Assembly (NCBI RefSeq): GCF_020616595.1
Contig: NZ_CP085278.1
Location: forward strand, 372,001-436,000
From: Lentilactobacillus laojiaonis
GTDB taxonomy: Bacteria > Bacillota > Bacilli > Lactobacillales > Lactobacillaceae
DNA: 64,000 nucleotides
Reading direction: 5' to 3'
Under the pieces are notes generated by a model, which was not told the origin of the DNA, searched no databases, and was given only the letters and a program-made list of their open reading frames with translations. The position numbers were made by a program, and so were the translations under genes. How positions within the stretch are numbered: the first letter of the stretch is position 1; each line of letters starts with the position of its first letter. This document shows positions 50,679-59,503 of the stretch, one piece after another.

Positions 50679-53393
50679 TTAGTATTTAACAGTTAATGTT
50701 TTTCCACTAGTAGTTGAGTATTCTTTACCTAAAATTTCTACTTTAGAGTTGTTATCAGTTGTTACATTAATTTGATCTTGTGTAATTTCGTATTGGTACC
50801 AAGTTCCTTTAAAGTTTTGCTTAAAGGCTAGTCGGGTCCAATGTTTTGGTAGATGTGGGTTAATACGAACAATATCTTGATTCATATTTACCCCACCATA
50901 ATTTCTAGTTTCAATTTGGAGAGATGCTCCCATTACACCTAAGTGAATTCCTTCGGCAGTAGTACCACCTTGGATATCATAATAATCTGATAGTAGGGCA
51001 GTTGAGAATAGTTGCCAAGATTGATCCATATTGTTATTCATTTCGTCTAATACGGAATATACAATTCTAGAAAGGGTAGATCCGTGAGTCGTACGATCTA
51101 GATAGTAATGCAAGTTTTTAGCAAAGTATCCAGTAGGTAATTGATATCCTAAACTCTTATAAATTGTTTCTACTTCTGGAATTGTAAGTTCATAATATGC
51201 CATTAGAGTATCGGCTTGTTTGGCAACTTGGTAGGCATCTGGTGATTTGCCTTCACCCTTTAAAATTCGATCAATTCTTGAAATATCGCCATATTTTTTA
51301 CGATAGGCATCAAAGTTAAGCTTAGATAATTTAAAGTAACCTTGGAATTGGCCAATGATACCATCTTCATTAATATCAAGCGTTAATTTCTTGCTAATAT
51401 CATCCATTTTTTCAAGAGTATCTTTTGTAAAATCGGCTTTTTGAGCAGCTTGTTGTAAGACTGATTTATCGACTTTTTTAATAAGCTCGGCTACTTTAAC
51501 AAATAACCAAGAGACCATCATATTAGTATAAGCATTATTTACTAACCCACGTTCATCGGAGTTGGGATAGTGTTCATGAAATTCGTCAGGTCCCATGACG
51601 TGTTTAATGTCGTATCTTCCAGTATCTTCATTAAATTCAGCTAAGCTTTCCCAGAATTTACTAATCGAAAGCAATATTTCCAATCCATATTGATTCATGA
51701 AATCTTGGTCATTCGTAAGGTGGAAATATGATAAAACGTTAAAGGCAACTGAAATTGAAACGTGTCTTTGCAAACGACTGTTATCTGGATCCCAGGAATT
51801 ATTAACAGGGTTTAAGTGAACAAATTGAGATTGTTCATCACCGTACATTCCTGATTGCCAAGGAAACATAGATCCCTGGCGACCATCAGATTGGGCATAC
51901 TTTCTAGCAGCATCTAAACGATTATAACGGTACAAGATTGCTTGCTTAGTAATCTTTGGATAGTGGAGCGTATAGTAAGGTAGGGCAAACATATTATCCC
52001 AAAAAATATGTCCACGATAGGCCTCGCCATGTAATCCACGAGCACCAACCGAAGCATCTAAATTATCTTCACGTAAGGCAGCTCCGGTAACGAATAGATG
52101 ATAGATGTTAACTCGAGTTAATTTTTGACTAGTAATATCATTTCCAATTTGAATATCTGAAGTATCCCAAATATTTTTCCAGAAGTTCACACTATCTTTT
52201 TTGGTATCATCGAATGAAGACTTAGTTAATTCAACTTGAGAATCGTGTTCTAGATCTCCACGATCTTCACGACTAGTAAAAATTACTACGTTTTTATCAA
52301 ATTGATAAACTTGACCTTCCTTTACCTCAATATTTAGAACTTGTTTAACTTTTTGATCTTCAGTAGATGAAATGATTTTATCGTCAAGATCTAAATTAGA
52401 GCTAGTCAAATTGGTATTAATAGCAAACTTAACGTGTGATGTTTTAGTTTGCCCACTTAATGACATTTGGTTATTTTCAGCAGACATATTAGTGATATCT
52501 AAATGGTGTTGATCGAAGTCTTGATAACGTTCAACATTTCCATTAATTACGCTTCCATCAATTTCCGAGTAAATTTGAAGATTACCAGAAAAGTTAATGG
52601 GTTTAACCTCGTATCTAATTGAGTATCGATGCCAATTAGTCATGTTTGCCACTTTAGTAGCTTTAACTTCAAGAATATGGCCGGTAGAGAGTTGGATGTT
52701 CATTGCGGTAGTTAGGACCCCATTTTTAAGATCTAAACTACGGTAAGTATCTTGAACATCTTCTTTAGCTACAGAAAATGGAGTTTGGTGGTCAACGCCA
52801 AATGTAATAAATTGACTATTAGGTAAGTTAACTAAATCTTCATTAACTACATCGCGACCATTAATATTGGTAGTAAGTTGATTAAATACTCCGGCGATGT
52901 ACATACCAGGATAATTATCTTGATCAGCGTGTGATTCAACATATGCACCACGTAAACCAAAGAAACCATTACCAATAGTTAACATGGCTTCTTGACCATA
53001 ATTACGCTTACCGGCATATTGACCATAATAATCTAAATGCCATTTTAGATATTCAGTTTTTTCATCAACAGCTTGTTGCAATCCAATTTCGTTAATGCGA
53101 TTTTCGTTAACTACGGGAATGTTAAGCATATTGGTGATTGCAAGACCGACATCAATTTTTTGATGATTAATACCAATAATGGCATCGGAAAAAGTGTAAT
53201 TCAATGAATTATCAATAATAGCAGCATCTACTGATAAACCAGTAATTGCTGATTTAATATTTTCCAAGTTATCACCAATAGATAAATTAGAATTATAAGT
53301 TATTACATAGGTTCTAAAAGGTGGTTTATTGGAATTTTTTGAGTAATTTACTTCCAATTTTCCATCATGGGACTTAATCGCAATTGTCTTCAT
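50679..53393 (-). CDS. Glycoside hydrolase family 65 disaccharide phosphorylase, with long N-terminal extension
   Basis: Splits an alpha-glucosidic disaccharide with phosphate into glucose and beta-glucose 1-phosphate. 904 residues; classical maltose phosphorylase is about 750. The GH65 core starts near residue 115 (YLKWHLDYYG, then TIGNGFFGLRGAYVESH). The catalytic Glu sits in KHVMGPDEFHEHYP, followed by an NNAYTN block. The extra first ~115 residues (opening MKTIAIKSHDGKLEVNY) match no domain I recognise. The core wording GPDEFHEHYP occurs in GH65 branches other than classical maltose phosphorylase, so maltose is the likely but unproven substrate. First gene of an operon with pgmB; no sugar transporter is adjacent. 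Confidence 0.9.
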   Translation of the reverse strand: MKTIAIKSHDGKLEVNYSKNSNKPPFRTYVITYNSNLSIGDNLENIKSAITGLSVDAAIIDNSLNYTFSDAIIGINHQKIDVGLAITNMLNIPVVNENRINEIGLQQAVDEKTEYLKWHLDYYGQYAGKRNYGQEAMLTIGNGFFGLRGAYVESHADQDNYPGMYIAGVFNQLTTNINGRDVVNEDLVNLPNSQFITFGVDHQTPFSVAKEDVQDTYRSLDLKNGVLTTAMNIQLSTGHILEVKATKVANMTNWHRYSIRYEVKPINFSGNLQIYSEIDGSVINGNVERYQDFDQHHLDITNMSAENNQMSLSGQTKTSHVKFAINTNLTSSNLDLDDKIISSTEDQKVKQVLNIEVKEGQVYQFDKNVVIFTSREDRGDLEHDSQVELTKSSFDDTKKDSVNFWKNIWDTSDIQIGNDITSQKLTRVNIYHLFVTGAALREDNLDASVGARGLHGEAYRGHIFWDNMFALPYYTLHYPKITKQAILYRYNRLDAARKYAQSDGRQGSMFPWQSGMYGDEQSQFVHLNPVNNSWDPDNSRLQRHVSISVAFNVLSYFHLTNDQDFMNQYGLEILLSISKFWESLAEFNEDTGRYDIKHVMGPDEFHEHYPNSDERGLVNNAYTNMMVSWLFVKVAELIKKVDKSVLQQAAQKADFTKDTLEKMDDISKKLTLDINEDGIIGQFQGYFKLSKLNFDAYRKKYGDISRIDRILKGEGKSPDAYQVAKQADTLMAYYELTIPEVETIYKSLGYQLPTGYFAKNLHYYLDRTTHGSTLSRIVYSVLDEMNNNMDQSWQLFSTALLSDYYDIQGGTTAEGIHLGVMGASLQIETRNYGGVNMNQDIVRINPHLPKHWTRLAFKQNFKGTWYQYEITQDQINVTTDNNSKVEILGKEYSTTSGKTLTVKY

Positions 53394-53437
53394 AACGAAA
53401 CCTCTTTCCTAAGCATATATTTGAAAAAGATGATATA

Positions 53438-53483
53438 TTACTTCTTTAGTAACCATAGTAAATCAAGTAATTTTGGTTAGCAA
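53438..53483 (-). promoter_or_regulatory. Promoter and possible operator of the GH65-pgmB operon
   Basis: On the minus strand: -35 TTGCTA (53478-53483), 17-bp spacer, -10 TACTAT (53455-53460). Just downstream lies an inverted repeat TTACT-N5-AGTAA (53438-53452) covering the expected transcription start, a plausible repressor site. No regulator gene is next to it. Confidence 0.55.
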
Positions 53484-53511
53484 TTAATTAGACTTTCCTA
53501 ATTAGTAAAAT

Positions 53512-53547
53512 AAAAAGGATACTATCAATTAAGATAGTATCCTTTTT
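53512..53547 (-). terminator. Terminator of mscL
   Basis: 15-bp stem (AAAAAGGATACTATC and complement), 6-base loop, T5 on the minus strand. Confidence 0.85.
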
Positions 53548-53926
53548 ATTTGGATTGATTAGATTTCATCATGTCTCTAATTTCAGTTAATAATACTTCG
53601 GTTTGATCTAAAGTTTCAGCGACTTCTTCATCTTTAGATTTACGGATGAATTTGTTGATAGTTTTAACTAATAAGAATACAACAAATGCAATTATTAAAA
53701 AGTTAATTACTGAATTTAAGAAAGCTCCATATTTAAAGGTAGCCTTTCCAATTGAAAGGGAGAGATTAGAAAGATCGATTTTTCCAATAAATATTCCAAT
53801 AAGTGGATTGATTAAGTTAGTGGTTAATGATGTAACAATAGAAGTAAAGGCGCCTCCAATAATTACACCAACTGCTAGATCAATTACGTTTCCCTTAGAT
53901 ATGAATTCTTTAAACTCTTTGAACAT
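53546..53926 (-). CDS. mscL: Large-conductance mechanosensitive channel MscL
   Basis: Emergency osmotic release channel, homopentamer. 126 residues: N-terminal amphipathic helix ([13 protein letters not shown]), pore-lining TM1 [21 protein letters not shown] (about 15-35), periplasmic loop, TM2 (about 68-88, [15 protein letters not shown]) and a charged C-terminal helix. AAGGA upstream. Single-gene unit. Confidence 0.96.
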   Translation of the reverse strand: MFKEFKEFISKGNVIDLAVGVIIGGAFTSIVTSLTTNLINPLIGIFIGKIDLSNLSLSIGKATFKYGAFLNSVINFLIIAFVVFLLVKTINKFIRKSKDEEVAETLDQTEVLLTEIRDMMKSNQSK

Positions 53927-54071
53927 ATAGACTTTATCCTTTCAGATTAATTTGTTACACTTTACTTCTATTAAACTATTATTTATCCAAATAAACAATA
54001 AGTAATAGGGTTTTCTTACAAGTAAATGCAATTAATATGCTATGATAAGATCAATCAGAAATGGAGAAGTT

Positions 54072-54287
54072 ATGAAGAAAAAGATTATTTTTACAGTATC
54101 CCTAATTACAATTATTATTTTTAGTGTTGCTTTTTACCTTACATTAAATTTAAACCCTAGTTATCAATTATTTTTTGCAATTTGGTTTTTGGCTGTAATT
54201 ATTTTTAGAATAGTAGTAACTCCAATTATAGTAATCGGAATTTTTAATCTTGATAGTAAAAAGGATCAAGAACAAGAAGATGAATAA
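54072..54287 (+). CDS. Small two-segment membrane protein (71 aa)
   Basis: The ATG at 54072 has GGAGAAG 5 bases upstream and gives MKKKIIFTVSLITIIIF; an earlier in-frame ATG at 54042 lacks a site. Two hydrophobic segments (about 4-24 and 32-58) and an acidic tail ending KKDQEQEDE. No family recognised. It ends 17 bp before the S53 protease gene, so the two are probably co-transcribed. Confidence 0.7.
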   Translation: MKKKIIFTVSLITIIIFSVAFYLTLNLNPSYQLFFAIWFLAVIIFRIVVTPIIVIGIFNLDSKKDQEQEDE

Positions 54288-54304
54288 ATTAAGAAGGTAA
54301 AATA

Positions 54305-56140
54305 ATGAAATTTAATCAGGTAGTTAAACTAGCTTCAATTGGTTTGGGGGCATTTTTGTTTAGTGGCTTAGGTCAAATGGATTATGCTTATGCCAAAACT
54401 AAGGTAAATAATGTGTCCAATAACAAGAATCAATCAATTGATATAGTTTTAAAATCAAAAAATCCATCGGCAATGGGCAGTATGGCTTATCAGACGGTTA
54501 ATTCTGGTAGCAAGTCATATCATAAGTTTTTAACCCCCAAACAATTCGCTAGCAAATATGGACAAAGTAATAGCAAGGTCAAAGCCATTCAACGTTATTT
54601 AACCAAATACCATTTAAAAACTAAAGTTTATAGTGGCAATTTAATTATGCGGGTGAATGGTTCGACTAAGAATATAAATAAAGCTTTTAACACTAAGTTA
54701 GTAAATGTAAAAACTAGTACTTTAACTTATCAAAAACCTAGTAAAACACCTAAATTACCTGGCAAACTAAATTCTAGTATTTATTCGTTGGTAGGGATGT
54801 CTACATATGTGTCATTTAACAATTACGCTCAAAAAAATGATGCCAAAATGAATCCCTCATCCTTTATCAAACGTTCTACTAATAGTTTGAGCACTACTAA
54901 CTCGCCCCAAAAATTTGCTAAATTGTATGATTTAGATTCATTGTATGCTAAAAACTATACAGGAAAAGGTAAAACCATTGGAATTATTACTTTTGCTAAT
55001 TATCATCCAAGTGATGCTTATACATATTGGAAAAGTGAAAATATTCCAGCTAAAAGTAAGCGAATTAGTGTATATCGAACCGATGGTTATAAGGGAAGTT
55101 GGGATGGATCAGACGAGTCTACAATGGATGTAGAACAAGCTGGGGCAGTAGCACCTAAAGCTAACATTCGAACTTACATCGGACAGTCATCAATCATAGG
55201 AATGGTTAATTCCATCGCTAGTGCTAATTCTGAGAATAAAGTTGATACTTTATCGATTAGCTGGGGTCAAAGTGAATCTCGTGTGGCTAAAGATATTAAA
55301 TTAGGAGTGACTCCTAAAAAATACAATCAAATTTTAAATATATTGTTCCAACAGGCCGCTATACAAGGAATAAGCACTTTTGCTGCTAGTGGTGATAATG
55401 GGGCCTACGATGGAATTTTAGATGGATCTTCTAGTGGATTAGCTGTTGATACCCCAGCTAACTCAGCTTATGTTACCTCAGTGGGAGGAACTACTTTACC
55501 TAAAACCTATCGAGTAAATAAAAAGAATTATTCAGTTACAAAAGAACGGGCTTGGGGTAATGAATTTTTGTATTCTAATTATAATCACCAACATTTTTAT
55601 TCCCAATATCAATTCTTAAGTAGCTATTTTGCAGGCGGCGGTGGTGGATTTAGTAAATATAATTCAACACCTAAATATCAACGCGGATTTAGTGGAGTGG
55701 GAACTTATGATGCCACAAAACTATGGAACATTTCTAAAGGTAAATTAACACTTCTAAGCAAACCACAGCAAAAAAGTGGTAAAGCAAATGGACGAAATGT
55801 TCCTGATTTATCAGCCAATGCAGATCCTAATACTGGATATAGTGCTTATATTAGCTCTGGTTCTAAAGGAAATTGGTATATCGTGGGAGGAACTAGTGTT
55901 ACTGCGCCACAGATGGCTGCTGCTAGTACGGTCCTTTCACAAAGTAACCAAACTCGTTTAGGATTTTGGAACCCACAAATTTACAAATTTGCTAAGCGTT
56001 CAAATTCACCATTCCATGCATTGAACGATCGAAATAATAATACTAATCTTTACTTTACCGGACAACCAGGAAAGTTATATAATCAGGCAACAGGATTAGG
56101 GACGGTTAATTTTAGCTTATTAGATAAGGCTTTTAACTAA
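54305..56140 (+). CDS. Secreted S53 (sedolisin/pro-kumamolisin) serine peptidase
   Basis: 611-residue exported protease: signal peptide (about 1-30, ending AYA), pro-kumamolisin activation domain (about 40-170), a linker, and a sedolisin catalytic domain (about 200-611). Active-site residues are visible: Glu271 and Asp275 in DESTMDVEQAG, oxyanion Asp364 in ASGDNGAYDG, and Ser531 in VGGTSVTAPQMAA; a calcium-site-like end follows (QATGLGTVNF). Sedolisins usually work at acid pH, fitting an acid-producing organism. No anchor motif, so it may be free or wall-associated. A CPBP membrane protease gene follows 29 bp later. Confidence 0.93.
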   Translation: MKFNQVVKLASIGLGAFLFSGLGQMDYAYAKTKVNNVSNNKNQSIDIVLKSKNPSAMGSMAYQTVNSGSKSYHKFLTPKQFASKYGQSNSKVKAIQRYLTKYHLKTKVYSGNLIMRVNGSTKNINKAFNTKLVNVKTSTLTYQKPSKTPKLPGKLNSSIYSLVGMSTYVSFNNYAQKNDAKMNPSSFIKRSTNSLSTTNSPQKFAKLYDLDSLYAKNYTGKGKTIGIITFANYHPSDAYTYWKSENIPAKSKRISVYRTDGYKGSWDGSDESTMDVEQAGAVAPKANIRTYIGQSSIIGMVNSIASANSENKVDTLSISWGQSESRVAKDIKLGVTPKKYNQILNILFQQAAIQGISTFAASGDNGAYDGILDGSSSGLAVDTPANSAYVTSVGGTTLPKTYRVNKKNYSVTKERAWGNEFLYSNYNHQHFYSQYQFLSSYFAGGGGGFSKYNSTPKYQRGFSGVGTYDATKLWNISKGKLTLLSKPQQKSGKANGRNVPDLSANADPNTGYSAYISSGSKGNWYIVGGTSVTAPQMAAASTVLSQSNQTRLGFWNPQIYKFAKRSNSPFHALNDRNNNTNLYFTGQPGKLYNQATGLGTVNFSLLDKAFN

Positions 56141-56169
56141 TTGAATATTAGTGTAACGGAGGGGAAAAA

Positions 56170-56874
56170 TTGAAACTAGAAAAAATTAATTTTCGAAACC
56201 GACAGTTTAACATCCGTGTATTAATTATGCTAGCTCTTATTTTGATGGTGTTTTTAGTCCAACTACCAGTTGAATTATTAACTGTTAAAAAGTTCAACGG
56301 CTTGGTATCATTTTTATTAGCAGTTATTTATTTATTAGGATTTAGTTTAGCGATTTGGATTGCGTATAAAGTTTTCCAAAAGGTTAACCCGTATCCCTAT
56401 AAAAAAATAAATAGGCATGATATTCTTTTAATGTTTGAATGGGTTTTAATATTTTTTGGCGCAGAAATGGTTTTTGGACTTTTAAATAATTTATTATATA
56501 GACAGCAACAAACTGCCAATAATCAAATTATTCAGCAAGTGGTTGGTAGCAGCCATCTTACTTTAGTCTTAATGGTAATTACAAGTATATTTGCCTCGCC
56601 AATTTTAGAGGAATTAATATTTAGAGGCTACTTTATGAATGCCTTTTTTGCACCTAATGATTTTTGGGAACCGATTATTGCTAGTGGAGTATTATTCTCA
56701 TTGCTTCATATGCATGATTTAAATTTAATTAATTTTATAACTTACGGTACGTTAGGCGCTATTTTGGCGTATGCTTATAAAAAATCAAAAAATATTAAAG
56801 TATCAATCGGAATGCATTTCTTAAATAACGCTTTTGCAATGTTAATGATGATAATTCAGATATTAAACAATTAA
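56170..56874 (+). CDS. CPBP family intramembrane metalloprotease
   Basis: 234-residue polytopic protein (about seven hydrophobic segments) of the CAAX-protease/bacteriocin-processing (Abi) family. Motif 1 EELIFRGYF (about 152-160, Glu-Glu and Arg), motif 2 SLLHMHDLNL (His), motif 3 GMHFLNNAFAM (His, Asn) are all present, so it should be active. TTG start with GGAGGGG upstream. No bacteriocin precursor or immunity gene is beside it; substrate unknown. Confidence 0.9.
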   Translation: MKLEKINFRNRQFNIRVLIMLALILMVFLVQLPVELLTVKKFNGLVSFLLAVIYLLGFSLAIWIAYKVFQKVNPYPYKKINRHDILLMFEWVLIFFGAEMVFGLLNNLLYRQQQTANNQIIQQVVGSSHLTLVLMVITSIFASPILEELIFRGYFMNAFFAPNDFWEPIIASGVLFSLLHMHDLNLINFITYGTLGAILAYAYKKSKNIKVSIGMHFLNNAFAMLMMIIQILNN

Positions 56875-56909
56875 ATAAAGTTAAAATTAAATAGTAATTT
56901 GTAAATAAT

Positions 56910-56956
56910 GATTTTATCAATGATAAAATAGCCCTAATCGAAAAGAGAGGGGCTTT
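56910..56956 (+). promoter_or_regulatory. Hairpins overlapping the DUF1002 gene ribosome binding site
   Basis: Stem 1 ATTTTATC / GATAAAAT (about 56911-56929). Stem 2 AGCCCT (56930-56935) with AGGGGCT (56948-56954), followed by a T6 run that ends one base before the ATG. The second stem contains the Shine-Dalgarno AGAGAGGGG of the next gene, so the same structure could end transcription from upstream and hide the ribosome binding site. Confidence 0.55.
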
Positions 56957-56960
56957 TTTC

Positions 56961-57965
56961 ATGAAATTAAATAAAATAATCTTAACGCTTGCCATGAGTT
57001 TGTTAGTCGTTTCTGGAAGCAAGGCCGTTTTAGCTGACCAAACTACTACAAGTTCCGATAATGTTTCAAGCAGTGAAACACAATCAGTTCAAACAAAAGC
57101 TTTATCTCAAGCCTATGTAGTTTATGGATCTGGATTAGCCAGTGAAGATAAGGATAAAATTAATGATGCCTTAGGGGTTAAATCAAATTATAAAGAATTA
57201 ACCGCTACAGGTAGTGATTATGCTAAATATATTAATAATAGTGGAACTACCGATGCTAGCATGATTAGTTGTGTATCTCTAGCACCAGCTGATCCGGGAA
57301 CGGGAGTTAAAGTTAATATTGAAAATTATGACGGTAGCAACAATATAACTGAAGTAACTTCGCAACAATATGCAATGGTTGCTACCATGGCGGGAGTAAA
57401 GGATGTTATTATTACGGTTACTGCTGATAAATCAGTTTCCGGAGAATCGGCATTAACTGGAGTTTATAAAGCCCTAGCAAATGACGGTTTAACTTTAGAT
57501 CAACAAAACACTCAGGCCGCTAACTCGGTTTTAGATGCTACTCAAACGGCAATTAATGAAAATAAGGATAACGATAAATATCCTGGAAAATTAATGTCAG
57601 CAGTAGGAAATGTTTCTGCCGACCTAGCCAAACAAAAACAGTCTGATGATCAATTAGCAACTAAAGATGACATCAAAAAAATGTTAGACGATGCTTTAGA
57701 AAAGCAAGGAATTAAGGATGAAACTTCAAATACTACTATTAACAACATTGTAGTAGCCTTAAGTGGGGTTCAAGCCGCTCCGGTATCAAATACTAAATCA
57801 TATGTAAGTAATGCTAAAAACGTTGCTGATAGTTTGCAAAACTCAGTTGGTGATAAAATGGCCGATTTAAAAGATTTTGCTAATAGTGATGATGCTAAAA
57901 AAGCTAAGGGTGCGCTTCAAAATATCTGGGATGCAATTGTTAGTTTCTTTAAAAATCTATTTTAA
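56961..57965 (+). CDS. Secreted DUF1002 domain protein
   Basis: 334-residue exported protein: signal peptide (about 1-25, ending VLA), a Ser/Thr/Gln linker, and the DUF1002 domain (YVVYGSGLASEDKDKINDALG, GTGVKVNIENY, QYAMVATMAGVKDVIITVTA). The C-terminal third is helical and charged, ending with a short hydrophobic/aromatic tail (AIVSFFKNLF). DUF1002 proteins are common in lactobacilli and of unknown function. Its ribosome binding site lies within a terminator-like hairpin. Confidence 0.88.
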   Translation: MKLNKIILTLAMSLLVVSGSKAVLADQTTTSSDNVSSSETQSVQTKALSQAYVVYGSGLASEDKDKINDALGVKSNYKELTATGSDYAKYINNSGTTDASMISCVSLAPADPGTGVKVNIENYDGSNNITEVTSQQYAMVATMAGVKDVIITVTADKSVSGESALTGVYKALANDGLTLDQQNTQAANSVLDATQTAINENKDNDKYPGKLMSAVGNVSADLAKQKQSDDQLATKDDIKKMLDDALEKQGIKDETSNTTINNIVVALSGVQAAPVSNTKSYVSNAKNVADSLQNSVGDKMADLKDFANSDDAKKAKGALQNIWDAIVSFFKNLF

Positions 57966-58004
57966 TAAAAAATACCTACTTAGATAATTAAGTAGGTATT
58001 TTTT
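57966..58004 (+). terminator. Terminator after the DUF1002 gene
   Basis: 15-bp stem (AAAAAATACCTACTT and complement), 8-base loop, T6. Confidence 0.88.
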
Positions 58005-58072
58005 ATTAAGCATTTTTACTCTCAATATTAATAAGTTACAGTACACTTAATATAAAAGTTAGGGGGATCAAA

Positions 58073-58738
58073 ATGCATAAAAGGTTTAGCTTTTATTTAT
58101 GTGTAATTAACATTATTTCAATGCTGATTTATTTAGGATATTTTGGTTATTGGTATTTTATAAAAAAATATTCATTTTTTCATAATGAAAAATTGCTTTT
58201 ATTAGAGATGCTATTAGGAATTATAATTACATTAATTCCCTATATAATTGAAAGAATTGGAAAATTTTATTTTCCTGAGGTTGAATTGATTTTATTTTAT
58301 ATATTTATATATATGGCTAGTTTATTGGGATCCGGATTAAGATTTTATTATCGCGTAATTTATTGGGATAAATATGAACATTTTATTTCAATGATGCTAT
58401 TCTCAGCATTAGGCTTTAGCATTTTTAGTGCATTAAGTAAGGTAAAAAATGCTTCCAAACATGCCCCTTTATTAATCAGTATGTTTTCCTTTACATTTGG
58501 AGTAACAATTGGGGCTTTTTGGGAAATATATGAATTTACTATGGATGGATTGTTTAATTTAAATTTGCAGAGATACTTTTTATATGGAAAATTTTTGATC
58601 GGACGCCCAGTTTTGTATGACACGATGACTGATATTATTATGGACATCTTGGGCTCATTGTTAATGGCCATAATCGGTTATACAATGTTGAAATTAAAAC
58701 CTAATTTAATTAAACAATTAACGTTCACAGCTAAGTAA
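58073..58738 (+). CDS. YjdF/DUF2238-like membrane protein
   Basis: 221 residues with six or more hydrophobic segments. The conserved polar positions of the DUF2238 group are present in order: YWDKYEHFISMM (Asp, Lys, His), GAFWEIYEF (Trp-Glu) and YDTMTDIIMDILG (Asp-Asp). Function unknown; the conserved charged residues in the membrane suggest an ion- or metal-binding or catalytic site. GGGGG site before ATG. Single gene between the DUF1002 gene and the Apf-like gene. Confidence 0.82.
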   Translation: MHKRFSFYLCVINIISMLIYLGYFGYWYFIKKYSFFHNEKLLLLEMLLGIIITLIPYIIERIGKFYFPEVELILFYIFIYMASLLGSGLRFYYRVIYWDKYEHFISMMLFSALGFSIFSALSKVKNASKHAPLLISMFSFTFGVTIGAFWEIYEFTMDGLFNLNLQRYFLYGKFLIGRPVLYDTMTDIIMDILGSLLMAIIGYTMLKLKPNLIKQLTFTAK

Positions 58739-58884
58739 ATTTAGTATAACTATTTATTTTGTAAATTATTACAAATGTTACATGGTGTCTTTGATTTATA
58801 TTATTTCTGAAATTTGTTGATAATATTCATTAGCTATAATGATTATTGTTGAATAGGTAAAAATAAATTAGAGGGATGTAACTA

Positions 58885-59490
58885 ATGCATAAATTTGCAA
58901 AAATTATTTTATCAATTGCTGCAACTTTTACAATGTCAACTACCATGGTTAAAATGGCATCGGCATCTAATAGTGCAGAAATAATTAAAACTGCTTCAAT
59001 GAAAAATGTTGAATATAAAAATAAAACTTCAAAAGGTGCTACTTATAAATTTAATATGGTTAGTAGCAAAAAGTTTAAATTTAGTAAAAAAACTCATTCT
59101 TTAAAGAGTTATCCACATACTACTTGGGTAGCCACTAAGAAAGCTTATATTAAGAATAATGGTACTACATACCTTTATTACTATGTTCATAATAAAAGCA
59201 AGACAGCTTATGGATGGGTATGGCATGGATATTTAAGTAAAAAGAGTATTGTTCCTAGTCTATCATCAGCTGAGGCCTCAGCTCGAGCATGGATTGCTAA
59301 ACGCGAATCTGGTGGTTCATATTCAGCCAGAAATGGAGTTTGTTATGGTAAGTATCAATTAAACCTAGCTTACTTACACGGTAATCTTAGTGCTGCTAAT
59401 CAAGAAAAAGTAGCCCAAAACTATGTTACTTCAAGATATGGATCTTGGGTAAACGCAAAACGTTTTTGGCAATCACACCACTGGTATTAA
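58885..59490 (+). CDS. Apf-like extracellular protein (aggregation-promoting factor type)
   Basis: 201 residues: signal peptide (about 1-27), an SH3-like middle (YPHTTWVATKKAYIKNNG ... GWVWHGYLSK), and the C-terminal Apf domain (AWIAKRESGGSYSARNG, CYGKYQLNLAYLHG, SRYGSWVNAKRFW). Apf proteins of lactobacilli are abundant surface proteins linked to cell shape and aggregation, with a lysozyme-like or transglycosylase-like C-terminal fold; Glu in KRESGG is the likely catalytic residue (inference). It ends 13 bp before an ISL3-family relic, inside which its probable terminator lies. Confidence 0.88.
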   Translation: MHKFAKIILSIAATFTMSTTMVKMASASNSAEIIKTASMKNVEYKNKTSKGATYKFNMVSSKKFKFSKKTHSLKSYPHTTWVATKKAYIKNNGTTYLYYYVHNKSKTAYGWVWHGYLSKKSIVPSLSSAEASARAWIAKRESGGSYSARNGVCYGKYQLNLAYLHGNLSAANQEKVAQNYVTSRYGSWVNAKRFWQSHHWY

Positions 59491-59503
59491 AAAGATAATA
59501 AAA

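Noticed and set aside
56170-57965. CPBP protease plus DUF1002 gene as a bacteriocin/immunity locus
   Set aside because: No double-glycine leader peptide, ABC transporter or two-component genes nearby, so calling it a bacteriocin locus is unsupported.
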